A stretch of 64,000 bases of DNA from Tepidiphilus olei (GCF_006980705.1 NZ_SBHO01000003.1:1-64000), one strand, 5' to 3'; positions 38,111-46,499 are shown, numbered from the stretch's first letter. The notes: generated by a model from the sequence alone, not told the origin. A program made the numbers and translations.

Positions 38111-38157
38111 TTCGGCGCCGAAACAGCCCTCGCCTGGCACGGTTTGGCTGAGGGCTG
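38111..38157 (+). other. Palindromes in the tsdA/oxidoreductase intergenic gap
   Basis: A perfect 12-bp palindrome TTCGGCGCCGAA (38111-38122) is followed by an 8-bp inverted repeat, CAGCCCTC (38124-38131) with GAGGGCTG (38150-38157). The genes on both sides converge on this 181-nt gap. The second structure could stop transcription, but no T-tract follows, so I do not call it an intrinsic terminator. Confidence 0.4.
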
Positions 38158-38271
38158 AGGCTTTCCCGAGGAAGACACCCCAAACACCCCACCAGAAGGG
38201 ACACCCATTTTTCTCTGAAAGCTGGACATGGCTGAGCGATAAGTGGGTGTTCCTTCGTTTGTTCGTACGAC

Positions 38272-39369
38272 TCACGCTCTGCCGTAACGCTCCAGCCAAT
38301 GGGCGTAGGGCGCCGGCAGGACCCAGGACGGCCGCTCCTCGCCCAGTTCCAGCGCCGCCTTGTAGGGCCAGTGCGGATTGGCGAGATGGGCGCGCGCCAC
38401 CATGACGAGGTCGAGCCGTTGGCGCGCCACCGCCTCGTTGGCCGTGGCCGGCACGTCGATGCCCCAGGAAGAAGCCACCGGTAGGCCCGTGGCCTCGCGC
38501 ACCCGCGCCGCGATCGGCACCATGAAGGCCGGCGCCCAGGGGATCTTCGCCGCCGGCGTCGAAAAGCCGATGCTCACGTCGAGCAGGTCGAGCCCGAGCC
38601 GACGGAAGGCGCGCGCCAGTTCGATGGATTCGGCAAGCGTCTCCTCGTCGCGGCCGTCGAACTCGATCACGCCGAAACGCGCCGTGAGCGGCAGCCGCTC
38701 GGGCCAGACTTCGCGCACCGCCGCCAGCGTCTCGCGCAGGAAACGGCCGCGCCGCTCGGCGTCTCCGCCGTAGGCATCGGTGCGCCGGTTGGCATGCACT
38801 GAAAAGAAACTCTGCGCCAGATACCCGTGGGCGAAGTGCAGCTCCAACCATTCGAACCCGGCTTCCAGCGCCCGCCGGGCCGCGGCCACGAAGTCGCGCC
38901 GTACCCGGGAGATGTCTTCCAGCGTCATCTCGCGCGGCACGCGCGGCAGGTTCGCGCTGAAGGGAATGGCCGAAGGCGAGATCGGTGTCCAGGCGCGGGG
39001 ATCGTCCTCGGGCAGGTGATCGTCCCCTTCCCAGGGGCGATTGGCGCTCGCCTTGCGGCCGGCGTGGCCGATTTGGATGCCGGGCACCGCGCCGGCTTTC
39101 TTGATGCCGGCGGCCACCTGCGCGAGCGCTTCGGCCTGGGCGTCGTTCCACAGCCCCAGGCAATGGGGCGTGATGCGCCCCTCGGGCGAGACGGCCGTCG
39201 CCTCGACCACCACCAAACCGGCCCCGCCCCGGGCGAGGCTCGCATAATGCACCGTGTGCCAATCGTTGGCCACGCCCTCCTCGGCGCTGTACTGGCACAT
39301 CGGCGAGACGGCGATACGGTTGCGCAGCCGTACCTCCTTGAGCGTGAACGGGGAAAACAGAGCGGACAT
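38272..39369 (-). CDS. NADH:flavin oxidoreductase, Old Yellow Enzyme family (YqjM-like)
   Basis: A 365-residue FMN-dependent TIM barrel. RNRIAVSPMCQYSA carries the Cys typical of the YqjM/thermophilic-like class. IQIGHAGRKAS, LHFAHGYLAQSFFS and the NRRTDAYGG loop are family motifs. It would reduce activated C=C bonds of enones or enals using NAD(P)H. ATG 39369 is preferred over an upstream one because AAGGAG precedes it. It is a lone gene between tsdA and the accessory region. Confidence 0.9.
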   Translation of the reverse strand: MSALFSPFTLKEVRLRNRIAVSPMCQYSAEEGVANDWHTVHYASLARGGAGLVVVEATAVSPEGRITPHCLGLWNDAQAEALAQVAAGIKKAGAVPGIQIGHAGRKASANRPWEGDDHLPEDDPRAWTPISPSAIPFSANLPRVPREMTLEDISRVRRDFVAAARRALEAGFEWLELHFAHGYLAQSFFSVHANRRTDAYGGDAERRGRFLRETLAAVREVWPERLPLTARFGVIEFDGRDEETLAESIELARAFRRLGLDLLDVSIGFSTPAAKIPWAPAFMVPIAARVREATGLPVASSWGIDVPATANEAVARQRLDLVMVARAHLANPHWPYKAALELGEERPSWVLPAPYAHWLERYGRA

Positions 39370-39449
39370 GGCGGAAGACTCCTTTTGGCAAAGCATGGTG
39401 ATGGAACCGGATGGGATCCAGGCCCATGGCGTCCATGGACCGCGTTAAA

Positions 39450-39473
39450 GATCAACCCTCCCAAGGGTTGATC
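39450..39473 (-). terminator. Intrinsic terminator of the FitAB operon
   Basis: A perfect 10-bp inverted repeat, GATCAACCCT and AGGGTTGATC, encloses a 4-nt loop. On the minus strand it is followed by TTTAAC. It overlaps the last codon and stop of the toxin gene, so the operon ends exactly here. Confidence 0.65.
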
Positions 39474-39871
39474 ACGATTAGTCCTGCTGCTTCGAAAGGG
39501 GAGGTATTGCGCGTGGCAACGATCAATCCGTTGGCAACCGCCACGGCTGCGATGAGCCCGTCGGCTGTTCCGATCCCACTGCCTGAACGTCTGGCCGTCG
39601 CCAGCACATAGGCATAAGAATTCGTGCACGCCAGGTCGAACGCCAGCACGCGACCGGCAAACGGTGGCAGCACGCTCTTTTCCAGACAGTCATTCAGCTT
39701 GTCGCGCCGCTGCCCTGCCGGCATCAATGCCACGCCGGCGCGCAGCTCGGCCACGGTCATCGCGGACAGGTACAGCGTTTCCAGGGGTTGCGCATCGAGC
39801 CAGTCGATGACTCGGACGTTGGGCTCAGGGCGTAGCGGCTCCGAGACCACGTTGGTATCGAGCAGGATCAT
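39452..39871 (-). CDS. fitB: PIN-domain toxin, FitB/VapC family
   Basis: A 139-residue protein. The PIN-domain acidic residues are in MILLDTNVVSE, then TVAELRAG and GTADGLIAA, followed by a late Asn/Thr stretch. The order and the LDTNVVSE start are typical of FitB. It would be an Mg-dependent ribonuclease held inactive by FitA. ATG 39871 overlaps the antitoxin stop by 4 nt. The ends of the gene form the terminator hairpin. Confidence 0.88.
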   Translation of the reverse strand: MILLDTNVVSEPLRPEPNVRVIDWLDAQPLETLYLSAMTVAELRAGVALMPAGQRRDKLNDCLEKSVLPPFAGRVLAFDLACTNSYAYVLATARRSGSGIGTADGLIAAVAVANGLIVATRNTSPFEAAGLIVINPWEG

Positions 39872-40122
39872 TCAAAGCTCGCTGCTCTGGCCGGGGTCTG
39901 TTCGCGCACGCTCTCCAGCAGGGCGAAATCCTCTTCGGTCAAACCGACCTCGCGGCCGGCGGCGGCCAGCATCGACCTGAGCTTCACCCGGTTCTGCGGG
40001 CGTACGGCCGCCTCCAGGATGGCGCGCAACTCGGCCTCGATGCTGCGGCCATGTCGAGCGGCCCGCGCTCGGATGGCACGATGCACCTCGTCAGGCAGGT
40101 TTCGGATGGTCACGGATGGCAT
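39868..40122 (-). CDS. fitA: FitA-like antitoxin, ribbon-helix-helix DNA-binding protein
   Basis: An 84-residue protein with an Arc-type ribbon-helix-helix start (MPSVTIRNLPDEVHRAIRAR) and the conserved HGRSIEAELRAIL helix. The C-terminal tail would wrap the PIN toxin. It normally represses its own promoter as a complex with the toxin. It precedes and overlaps fitB by 4 nt. Confidence 0.88.
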   Translation of the reverse strand: MPSVTIRNLPDEVHRAIRARAARHGRSIEAELRAILEAAVRPQNRVKLRSMLAAAGREVGLTEEDFALLESVREQTPARAASFE

Positions 40123-40155
40123 GGTTCAAAAACTATCGATGAGGTTCTTGTTTTC

Positions 40156-40183
40156 ATTATAGTTCGTGGTGGCGTTGAACGCC
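40156..40183 (-). promoter_or_regulatory. FitAB promoter and putative operator
   Basis: TATAAT (40161 to 40156, minus strand) stands 33 nt before the fitA ATG. Just upstream, where the -35 would be, lies the palindrome GGCGTT-g-AACGCC (40171-40183). Its position suits a FitA binding site for autoregulation; this is inferred. Confidence 0.5.
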
Positions 40184-40261
40184 TTCACATCGAAGGGCAG
40201 CCTATGTTCGTCGGCAATGCGCAGCGTGTTATATTTTCGGAATTTCCCATGTTCCGAGGGC

Positions 40262-40474
40262 TCACTCCGTCACACCCAGCACCACGTGGCTGGCCTTGAT
40301 GAGCGCGGTTGCGGGACGGCCTTCCTCGAGGCCCAGCTCACGCACGGCTTCGCTGGTAATCACGGCGTGCACCTGGCTGCCGCCGGGTAGAGTCAGCACC
40401 ACTTCCGTGTTGATCGCACCCGGCACCAGTTTGCTCACCGTGCCGCGCAGGCGGTTGCGGGCGCTAGCTTTCAT
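40262..40474 (-). CDS. Molbindin, single TOBE (Mop) domain protein
   Basis: A 70-residue protein starting MKASARNRLRGTVSKLVPGA, with the Mop core INTEVVLTL and the C-terminal IKASHVVLGV. Mop proteins form hexamers that bind molybdate or tungstate. AAAAGGAG lies just before the ATG. No mod transporter or molybdoenzyme gene is near, so it is an orphan inside the toxin/restriction region. Confidence 0.85.
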   Translation of the reverse strand: MKASARNRLRGTVSKLVPGAINTEVVLTLPGGSQVHAVITSEAVRELGLEEGRPATALIKASHVVLGVTE

Positions 40475-40525
40475 GATGACTCCTTTTTCAAGAGAATGGG
40501 TTGCGTAGCCGTTGTTTAGAGCAAT

Positions 40526-40567
40526 GCGGCCAAGGCCGCCTCCGGCGCTGTGTCCAATAATATTATT
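40526..40567. other. Two perfect palindromes between molbindin and the restriction operon
   Basis: GCGGCC-aa-GGCCGC (40526-40539) and the AT-only palindrome AATAATATTATT (40556-40567) lie in the 193-nt gap before the molbindin gene. The AT palindrome could hold a -10 element (TATTAT) or a regulator site for molbindin. The loop of the first is too short for a stable hairpin. No terminator was found for the restriction operon. Confidence 0.35.
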
Positions 40568-40667
40568 TTGAGTGGCGCTTTGGCGGCCCCCATGGGGCTG
40601 CGCTTGCCTTGTTCCCTGTTGTGTAGGGTATCCAGGGGAACATTGCAAAGCAAGCCTCGCTTTTCAC

Positions 40668-41207
40668 CTACCCCAAACCCGCCTGCAGCCACAAGTCGTT
40701 GAAGTTGTCGCCCACGCCCCAGCCGACGTTTTGGCCCAGCTGGCGCACTCGGTCGAGTCTGACCAAGAAAGGCGCCTGCTGCGGCTCGGGCAAGGCCAGC
40801 ACGTACTTCAGCGCCTGCTCGAACATGTTCACGAGCGCGTCGTAAAAGCCTTCGTCCTCCATGCCGCAAACGGCCAGAAACGCAAATACTTCCTCGCAAT
40901 AGAATACCGTCAGTTCGGCCAAGGCCTCCGGCTGGCCCAGTGCTTTTTTGTAATCGCTGATGGCTTTCTTGGCCTTGGCCACGGACTGCGGCTTGGGGGG
41001 GTCGGCAGGGTTGATCCATTGCGTGATCGTCGCTTTGTAAGGCTTGAGCGGGTCGTCACCCAATGCAAATCGAGTGTGCAAAAAAGCCTGGTTTTCCTTG
41101 CTGGCCGCGTACAGGTCATGCACCAGCCCGATCAACCCGGCGCGGTCGAGTTCGGCGAGTTTGGCCTTGACGTCGCTCCACGTTGGAGGTGTCTTTTTCA
41201 CGTTCAT
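40668..41207 (-). CDS. Conserved hypothetical protein of the restriction operon (DUF6155-like)
   Basis: A 179-residue, mostly helical, soluble protein with no signal peptide. The stretches LDRAGLIGLVHDLYAASKEN and LHTRFALGDDPLKPYK and the helical KAKKAISDYKKALGQPEALA resemble proteins of the DUF6155 group; I am not certain of that. It lies 18 nt after the res gene and is the last gene of the type III restriction operon. Function unknown. Confidence 0.65.
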   Translation of the reverse strand: MNVKKTPPTWSDVKAKLAELDRAGLIGLVHDLYAASKENQAFLHTRFALGDDPLKPYKATITQWINPADPPKPQSVAKAKKAISDYKKALGQPEALAELTVFYCEEVFAFLAVCGMEDEGFYDALVNMFEQALKYVLALPEPQQAPFLVRLDRVRQLGQNVGWGVGDNFNDLWLQAGLG

Positions 41208-41225
41208 ACTCGATACTCGGTTTCT

Positions 41226-43928
41226 TCACCCCAGTTTTTCTTCGATCCACTCCCAGCGCTTGTCTGTGACCATCACGAAGCGGCAGCGGCCTTGCGACAG
41301 GCTGGCCCACAGGCCGCCGATCAGGCGGTCATCTTCGGCGGCGTTCCAGCGATCCGCGCCCTTGTATTCCACCGCCAGAATTGGCCCCGGCGCGTCTGCT
41401 GTGCCGGGCAATTGGCACAGGAAATCCGGGTAAAATCGGCCGTCGGCCTTCTGTAAGAAGAACGAACTGCCTTCTCGCCGAACGAGGTTGCGCACCCAGA
41501 ACTGGATACGGCCCTGCTGCGCCCACATATCCAACTGGCAGGCGCATTCGAACTCTTCCTTGCTGTCGAAGTCGCCGATGCGGCCGTAGAAGTGCTTGCG
41601 AAAGTCGAAATGCCCGAAGCGGCCGTCGTAGTCGCGGCTGGGCGCGTAGGCCAAGGCGTGAAACTCGAAGGCGTACTGATCGGTCACGGTCACGCGCGAG
41701 GCCGCATCGTCACCAAAGAGCGTCTGCTGGTAGGCTTTGCGGACGGCCTGCCTGCGTAGTTCGCGAATGCGCGCCTCCAATAGATTGCGGATCAGGAACT
41801 TCTGCAGGTTGGCGCGTGCCAGCGTGAATCCTTCCCGGCGCAGCAAGGCCGTGAGCCACGCGGCGACGAACGCCTGCTTGTTCTCGTGGGTCAGCGACGG
41901 TTCGGGCAGGTTGCGGCACAACCAGGCGGCGAGGCGCACTTCGTTCCAGTGTTCGGGTGGATACACGAGACCCAGGTCGCGCTGCAATTCGGGCAGGAAA
42001 CGCGACACCACGTGACCACCCGCGTCGACGTCGATTTCGCCGCCCTCGGCCACCTTGAGCGCCGCACCCAAGGCTGCGAGTTCGCCGGCCGTCGGTTCGG
42101 CGTCGTAGAGCGAGAGGTTCCACGGATATTCGAGCACTTCCGGATCGTCGAAGAGCTGCAACTTGCCCTGCACGCGCAAGGCCAGCTGCGGCACGCGAAA
42201 GCGCTCACCCTGTTCGGCCGGTGTCTGAAAAAACTCGATCGCCGTCGTGCGGCTCTTTTCGGCAGCTTCCTCAATGGCCGCGGCTGCCGTTGCGGAAGTG
42301 ACCGATGCCTTGAGCGCTTCGGTTTCATCTTCCGAGAGCGGCGCGTGCAGGGTCAGGGTGTTGAGCGCACTGTCCCAGCTCAGTTTGTCGCGCACCGGTT
42401 TCGGCACGCTTTTGAGGTCGGGCTTTTCCGGCAGCGTCACCGCCACCGGCCGCACCACCACACGCCCGGCGTGAGCTTCCAGGTCGAGACGCGCCTGCTC
42501 CGGCAAAGCCGCAGCCACGAATTCGGCCACCTCGCGCCGCTCGAAGCCGGCCCCGGCCACCAGCCGGTCGCGCAGCGCGGCCGCTGTTTCGGCAAAGTTG
42601 CGCGACACCACGAATGCGTAGGATTGATTGAGGCGCTGGTCGGCAAAGTGGCGCGCGTTCGGCTGGCGCAGGATGCGCCCCAGCAGCTGTTCCACCGCCG
42701 TGGCCGATTTCAGCTCGGCCATGCTCACCAGAATGTAGGCAAACGGGCAATCCCAACCCTCGGCGAGCGCCTTCTGGGTGATGACGAATTTCACCGGACA
42801 GGCGGGGTCGGCAATCCCTTTGGGGTACGAGGTGTCGATGCTTTCCAACCCCTTTTCCTCACCCGTGGCCACGACGATCTCCTCGGGCGGAATGCCGTGG
42901 TTGGTGATCAGCTCGTTTTTTACGCGCGCCACATCGAGCGTTTCCACCCCGGCGCGGCGAGCTTCGGCCTGAATCAGCACCACCGGGCGCAGGTAGGGCG
43001 CGCCAGCGCGGCGGGCTTCCTCCGCCAGCCGGTGCAGCGTCTCGCGCCGGGTGAGCGCATCGGCGAGGCACTGCTGCCAGTTCGGCTCGGTTTCGAGCAA
43101 CACCGGCAACTTGATCATTTCCTCCGCTTTCAATTCCGCCGCCGAGACGCTGTGCAACACGTTGCTCGGCGTGCGCGTGAGATCGGGCGTGGCGGTGAGC
43201 TCCATCACGCCGCTCGGGCGAAAGCGCGCCAGCATGTCGAAGGCGAGCTCCGTGCGGCTGTTGTGCGCCTCGTCCACGATCACGAACGGCCGGCGCAGGC
43301 GCAGCACGTTGGCGAGCGAATAGGGCACGGTGCGCTCGCTGCCCTCGCCCTCGGAGAGCAGGGCATCGCGCTGGCTGGGCACAAGATTGTCGAAGTGGTG
43401 CATCAGCGCGCCGCTTGACTGATACACCTTGCGGCATTCCTCGTCCTCCACCTGAAAGGCTTGGCGCGTGGCGACGATCACCGTGGTGGACGTGTCCAGC
43501 GTGGCGCGCGTCACGCTCTTGGCTTCTTCCAGATCGAGCACCGTCACCGGCCCCGCCTCGCGCAGCGCGGCGTGATAGGGATGCGCACGATCCTTCAGCG
43601 CCTTGAGGGTCTGCTCGCGGATGGGTTTGCTCGGTACCAGCCAAAGAATCACGCTGTACTGGGAGCGCAAGAGATGGGTATTGACGAGTTGCACGCTTTT
43701 TGCTGCGAGCCAGGTCTTGCCGCCGCCGGTCGGCACGCGCAGGCAGAAATACGGCATGTCCGCCGGAAAGCCCACGAGCGCATGGTACGGATTACCGCGC
43801 CCCCACAGGCGTTCGGTGGTGGCGGTGAAGGCGAGCGAAGGCGAAGGCAGCTCATGGCACGCCGTGAAGTAGGCCTGCACGCTGTCCAGCACCTGCTGCT
43901 GGTAGGTTTTGGGGGTGAAGGGGGTCAT
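41226..43928 (-). CDS. res: Type III restriction enzyme helicase/nuclease subunit
   Basis: A 900-residue protein. The SF2 helicase core has motif I PTGGGKTW (about 66-73), DEAH at 219-222 and the late motif ATAVEQLLGRILRQPNA. The C-terminus holds a PD-(D/E)xK-type nuclease (FYPDFLCQLPG followed by ILAVEYKG). With Mod it cuts unmodified DNA that carries inversely oriented sites. ATG 43928 overlaps the small gene upstream by 4 nt, so it is translationally coupled. Length is normal for this Res group. Confidence 0.92.
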   Translation of the reverse strand: MTPFTPKTYQQQVLDSVQAYFTACHELPSPSLAFTATTERLWGRGNPYHALVGFPADMPYFCLRVPTGGGKTWLAAKSVQLVNTHLLRSQYSVILWLVPSKPIREQTLKALKDRAHPYHAALREAGPVTVLDLEEAKSVTRATLDTSTTVIVATRQAFQVEDEECRKVYQSSGALMHHFDNLVPSQRDALLSEGEGSERTVPYSLANVLRLRRPFVIVDEAHNSRTELAFDMLARFRPSGVMELTATPDLTRTPSNVLHSVSAAELKAEEMIKLPVLLETEPNWQQCLADALTRRETLHRLAEEARRAGAPYLRPVVLIQAEARRAGVETLDVARVKNELITNHGIPPEEIVVATGEEKGLESIDTSYPKGIADPACPVKFVITQKALAEGWDCPFAYILVSMAELKSATAVEQLLGRILRQPNARHFADQRLNQSYAFVVSRNFAETAAALRDRLVAGAGFERREVAEFVAAALPEQARLDLEAHAGRVVVRPVAVTLPEKPDLKSVPKPVRDKLSWDSALNTLTLHAPLSEDETEALKASVTSATAAAAIEEAAEKSRTTAIEFFQTPAEQGERFRVPQLALRVQGKLQLFDDPEVLEYPWNLSLYDAEPTAGELAALGAALKVAEGGEIDVDAGGHVVSRFLPELQRDLGLVYPPEHWNEVRLAAWLCRNLPEPSLTHENKQAFVAAWLTALLRREGFTLARANLQKFLIRNLLEARIRELRRQAVRKAYQQTLFGDDAASRVTVTDQYAFEFHALAYAPSRDYDGRFGHFDFRKHFYGRIGDFDSKEEFECACQLDMWAQQGRIQFWVRNLVRREGSSFFLQKADGRFYPDFLCQLPGTADAPGPILAVEYKGADRWNAAEDDRLIGGLWASLSQGRCRFVMVTDKRWEWIEEKLG

Positions 43929-44143
43929 GGCTTTCCCGTGTCTGGCGCGTGCAGTGTCTGCTGCAGCTGCGGCGGTTCGAGCTCTTGGGGCCGTACCGCC
44001 TCGATCGCGCCGGCACGGCGGATGATGATGGCCGTACCGGTCCGCGCTGCGATTTCCCAGGCACGTAGGGCGGCGCGTTGCATGGCCTGACGTGATAGGC
44101 GCAAGTCCTCATCCTGCGCGGTTTCGATCGGTCGTGGATTCAT
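43925..44143 (-). CDS. Small hypothetical protein between Zeta-like kinase and res
   Basis: A 72-residue protein, MNPRPIETAQDEDLRLSRQA at the start and a helical middle (MQRAALRAWEIAARTG) followed by a strand TAIIIRRAGAIEAV. It resembles small partner proteins often found beside Zeta-type kinase genes, which could act as antitoxin; this is inference. It overlaps both neighbours by 4 nt, so it is firmly part of the operon. Confidence 0.7.
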   Translation of the reverse strand: MNPRPIETAQDEDLRLSRQAMQRAALRAWEIAARTGTAIIIRRAGAIEAVRPQELEPPQLQQTLHAPDTGKP

Positions 44144-44661
44144 GGCTTCTCGCTCCAGTCCAGCAATACCGGCGTGGCGCCGGCGTTGTCATACAGCGCC
44201 CAAGCGTCCACCAGCGGGGCATACAGGCGTTGGAAATTTTCCAGGCCGGCCGCAAAGCGGCGGCGGATCGTCGCTTCAGGAATGGCGTGTCCGCCTTGAC
44301 GGACGCGCTGCGCGACACGGGCTATGGCTTCCTCGGGGCTGTCGAGCTGCAGAAAAATCAGCTTGACCCGGTAGCCAGCCGCCTGCCAGTCGCGGATGTG
44401 GTGTACGTAGCCGCGCCCGGCAAGCGTGGTCTCGAACGCGAAACTCTCGCGAGCCGCGAAGTGCCGCGAGAGTTCTTGCAACATCAGGCGACCAGCCTGT
44501 ACGGCCGCCTTCTCCGGCGCAAATGGTGCTAGCCCCGCGGCGATCAGGTCGGCGTTCACAAACACCGGGCAACCGGCCTCGTTGGGCAAAAATTCGCGCG
44601 CAAACGTGGTTTTGCCCGCGCCGTTTGGCCCGGCAATGATGATGACCTTGCGCGCCTGCAT
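44140..44661 (-). CDS. Zeta-toxin-like P-loop kinase
   Basis: A 173-residue protein. It has Walker A IAGPNGAGKTTFA (about 8-20), NADLIAAGLAPF, and ESFAFETTLAGRGY, the pattern of Zeta/PezT-type kinases, with a late Arg pair in RVRQGGHAIPEATIRRRF. Zeta toxins phosphorylate UDP-GlcNAc; many chromosomal relatives are nucleotide kinases of unknown substrate. It starts 3 nt after mod, inside the restriction operon. Confidence 0.82.
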   Translation of the reverse strand: MQARKVIIIAGPNGAGKTTFAREFLPNEAGCPVFVNADLIAAGLAPFAPEKAAVQAGRLMLQELSRHFAARESFAFETTLAGRGYVHHIRDWQAAGYRVKLIFLQLDSPEEAIARVAQRVRQGGHAIPEATIRRRFAAGLENFQRLYAPLVDAWALYDNAGATPVLLDWSEKP

Positions 44662-44664
44662 GGC

Positions 44665-46266
44665 TCACATCTCCAGCGCGTAGGGCGTTTGCTTGAAGAT
44701 GATGCCCTCGCGCGCCAGCCGTGCGTTGCCCAGGCGGCAGGCGGCGGCGTAGATCACTTTTGGGCCGGCGAAGGGCGGCAGCGCCTCGAACACGGCGCTG
44801 GTGAGCACGTTGCCGCCGTCCGCCGATTTGTCCTTGAGAATGCCGTTGTAGAGGAGATAAATGGCCCGGCCCTCAAAGATGCCCAGGAGCGGCGAGTCGG
44901 CTGTGCCGCTAAAGCCCGTGCCGGTTTCCACGAACCAGACGAATTCGGCGAGCTGGGCAAAGGTCACGTCGCCGCGGATTTGGCCGTCGGCGTCGAACAA
45001 GGGCTCGGGGCAGAGGCGGCAGAACTGGAATCCGCCGCCCAACCCTGCCACCGCCTGCCCCTTGGCATTGGTGTAGCCCTGCGCCACCCGGCGCACGCGC
45101 TCGGCGGTGACGTTTTGCGCGATGCCCGGGTCCATCTCGACCAGGATGAAACGGCGCTTACCGCCGTCCTCGGCGTTTTGTTTCAGAACCGCGTGGGCCG
45201 TGGTGCCGGAGCCGGCGAAACTATCCAACACAAGTGAATTGCGATCCGTAAATGCTTGAAGAAATCTCGCTATAAGCGCGGATGGCTTTGGAAAATCGAA
45301 TGTCTTTCCATCACCGAACATCGCCTTCAGTTCGTTTGTGCCCTGTTGTGTGTATATCGACTCAATAATCGAATAGAGCTTTGATCCGCGTTCTTCGCCA
45401 TCTGCATCACGAAGATACTGCTTGTAGTTCACAGACCATTTTCCACGTACCTTCTTGATGACTAGTTCATTGGATTCCAATGCGGCAAGTGTTCGCTCTC
45501 TGGACCACTGCCATTGCTTTTCCGGCCAAATTTCTTCGCCTTCGAAAGGAATCGGATACCGGAGGTTTGGGCGCGAATCCATGCTGTTCGTGGCAAGCGG
45601 CTGTAATCGGTATGGTCCTCTGGATTCGAACTTCTCGTCCTGAAACTTGTAATAACGCTTTATGTTGTCGCTCGGGGGAAGTTCGATTTCCCCTATAAGC
45701 CTCTTGTTCCGCGCAAAGCAGAGGATGTACTCGTGCAGGTTGACAACTTGCTTCGACTTCGCGCCGCCGCCGTAGCTCTTTTTCCAGATAAAGGTCTCTA
45801 TTCGATTCGAGGCTCCGAAGATCTCATCGAGCAACAACTCCGCATAGCGGTGCTCATTGCTGTCAAGAGACATGAGGAGTACGCCATCCTCGCGCAGGAA
45901 CTGCCTCAAGAGCACCAGCCGCGGGTACATCATGCACAGCCAGCGGTCGTGGCGGTCGAGGGTCTCGCCTTCCTTGCCGACCACCTCGCCCAGCCACTTG
46001 CGAATCTCCGGGCTGTTGACGTTGTCGTTGTACACCCAGCCCTCGTTGCCGGTGTTGTAGGGCGGGTCGATGTAGATGCATTTCACCTGGCCGGCGTAGC
46101 GCGGCAGCAGCGCCTTCAAGGCGTGCAGGTTGTCGCCCTGCACGATGAGGTTGCCCGAATCCGCCGGGCCGCAGGAAAGATCCGCGACCGGCTCCAGCAG
46201 TCGGAACGGGACGTCCTTGTGATGCTTGACGACGGCGTCTTTGCCGATCCAGTTCAGTGTTGGCAT
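44665..46266 (-). CDS. mod: Type III DNA adenine methyltransferase (beta class)
   Basis: A 533-residue protein. Motif IV DPPYNTGN (67-74) precedes motif I DSFAGSGTT (about 345), the beta-class order of Mod subunits. Between them lies the target recognition domain. It would methylate the N6 of adenine in one strand of an asymmetric site and give Res its specificity. It is the first gene of a five-gene operon: mod, Zeta-like kinase, 72-residue protein, res, DUF6155-like. The middle of the gene is AT-richer than its ends. Confidence 0.92.
   Translation of the reverse strand: MPTLNWIGKDAVVKHHKDVPFRLLEPVADLSCGPADSGNLIVQGDNLHALKALLPRYAGQVKCIYIDPPYNTGNEGWVYNDNVNSPEIRKWLGEVVGKEGETLDRHDRWLCMMYPRLVLLRQFLREDGVLLMSLDSNEHRYAELLLDEIFGASNRIETFIWKKSYGGGAKSKQVVNLHEYILCFARNKRLIGEIELPPSDNIKRYYKFQDEKFESRGPYRLQPLATNSMDSRPNLRYPIPFEGEEIWPEKQWQWSRERTLAALESNELVIKKVRGKWSVNYKQYLRDADGEERGSKLYSIIESIYTQQGTNELKAMFGDGKTFDFPKPSALIARFLQAFTDRNSLVLDSFAGSGTTAHAVLKQNAEDGGKRRFILVEMDPGIAQNVTAERVRRVAQGYTNAKGQAVAGLGGGFQFCRLCPEPLFDADGQIRGDVTFAQLAEFVWFVETGTGFSGTADSPLLGIFEGRAIYLLYNGILKDKSADGGNVLTSAVFEALPPFAGPKVIYAAACRLGNARLAREGIIFKQTPYALEM
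45222..45860 (-). other. AT-rich segment covering the Mod target recognition region
   Basis: Within mod, codons about 135-348 are visibly poorer in G and C than the two ends and the flanking genes, with codons such as ATT, AAA and TAT becoming frequent. The switch is sharp on both sides. This suggests exchange of the specificity region from an AT-richer source. Confidence 0.7.
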
Positions 46267-46379
46267 GGGCGCTCATTTCTTGGAAAGGGAAACCCGGCAG
46301 GCGCCGCGTTTCCGTTATTGCGTGGGAATGAAGTGTAGCGGTTCGCGCCGGCTCCGGCAACGGCATGGAATGATCCGGT

Positions 46380-46410
46380 GCAGCGTCGCTGCAGCGCCCG
46401 AAATATTTCG
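46380..46410. other. Palindromes at the edge of the duplicated GST 3' end
   Basis: GCAGCG-t-CGCTGC (46380-46392) is followed by a perfect 12-bp palindrome CGAAATATTTCG (46399-46410). They mark the outer edge of the diverged GST fragment and could be part of a recombination site. They lie in the 230-nt space upstream of mod, where I see no complete gene. Confidence 0.4.
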
Positions 46411-46477
46411 ACCTGTGCCGCTCTCGGGCAGGCGCAGCGATTCCGGCCCGCGGATGCGGTGGACGCGGCGGCCGCGC
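46400..46477 (-). repeat. Diverged copy of the 3' end of the glutathione transferase gene (copy A)
   Basis: This 78-bp stretch matches 47028-47103, the last codons and downstream edge of the yghU-like gene, with a 2-nt insertion and a handful of substitutions. It has the same orientation. The two copies flank parD and the broken parE. Confidence 0.75.
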
Positions 46478-46499
46478 AAAGATTCGACTAGATTTTTGT

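Noticed and set aside
38124-38157. Intrinsic terminator after tsdA
   Set aside because: The inverted repeat is clear but the loop is 18 nt and no T-tract follows.
45733-46338. A 201-codon plus-strand frame antisense to mod
   Set aside because: No recognisable domain or ribosome site; it mirrors the mod coding frame.
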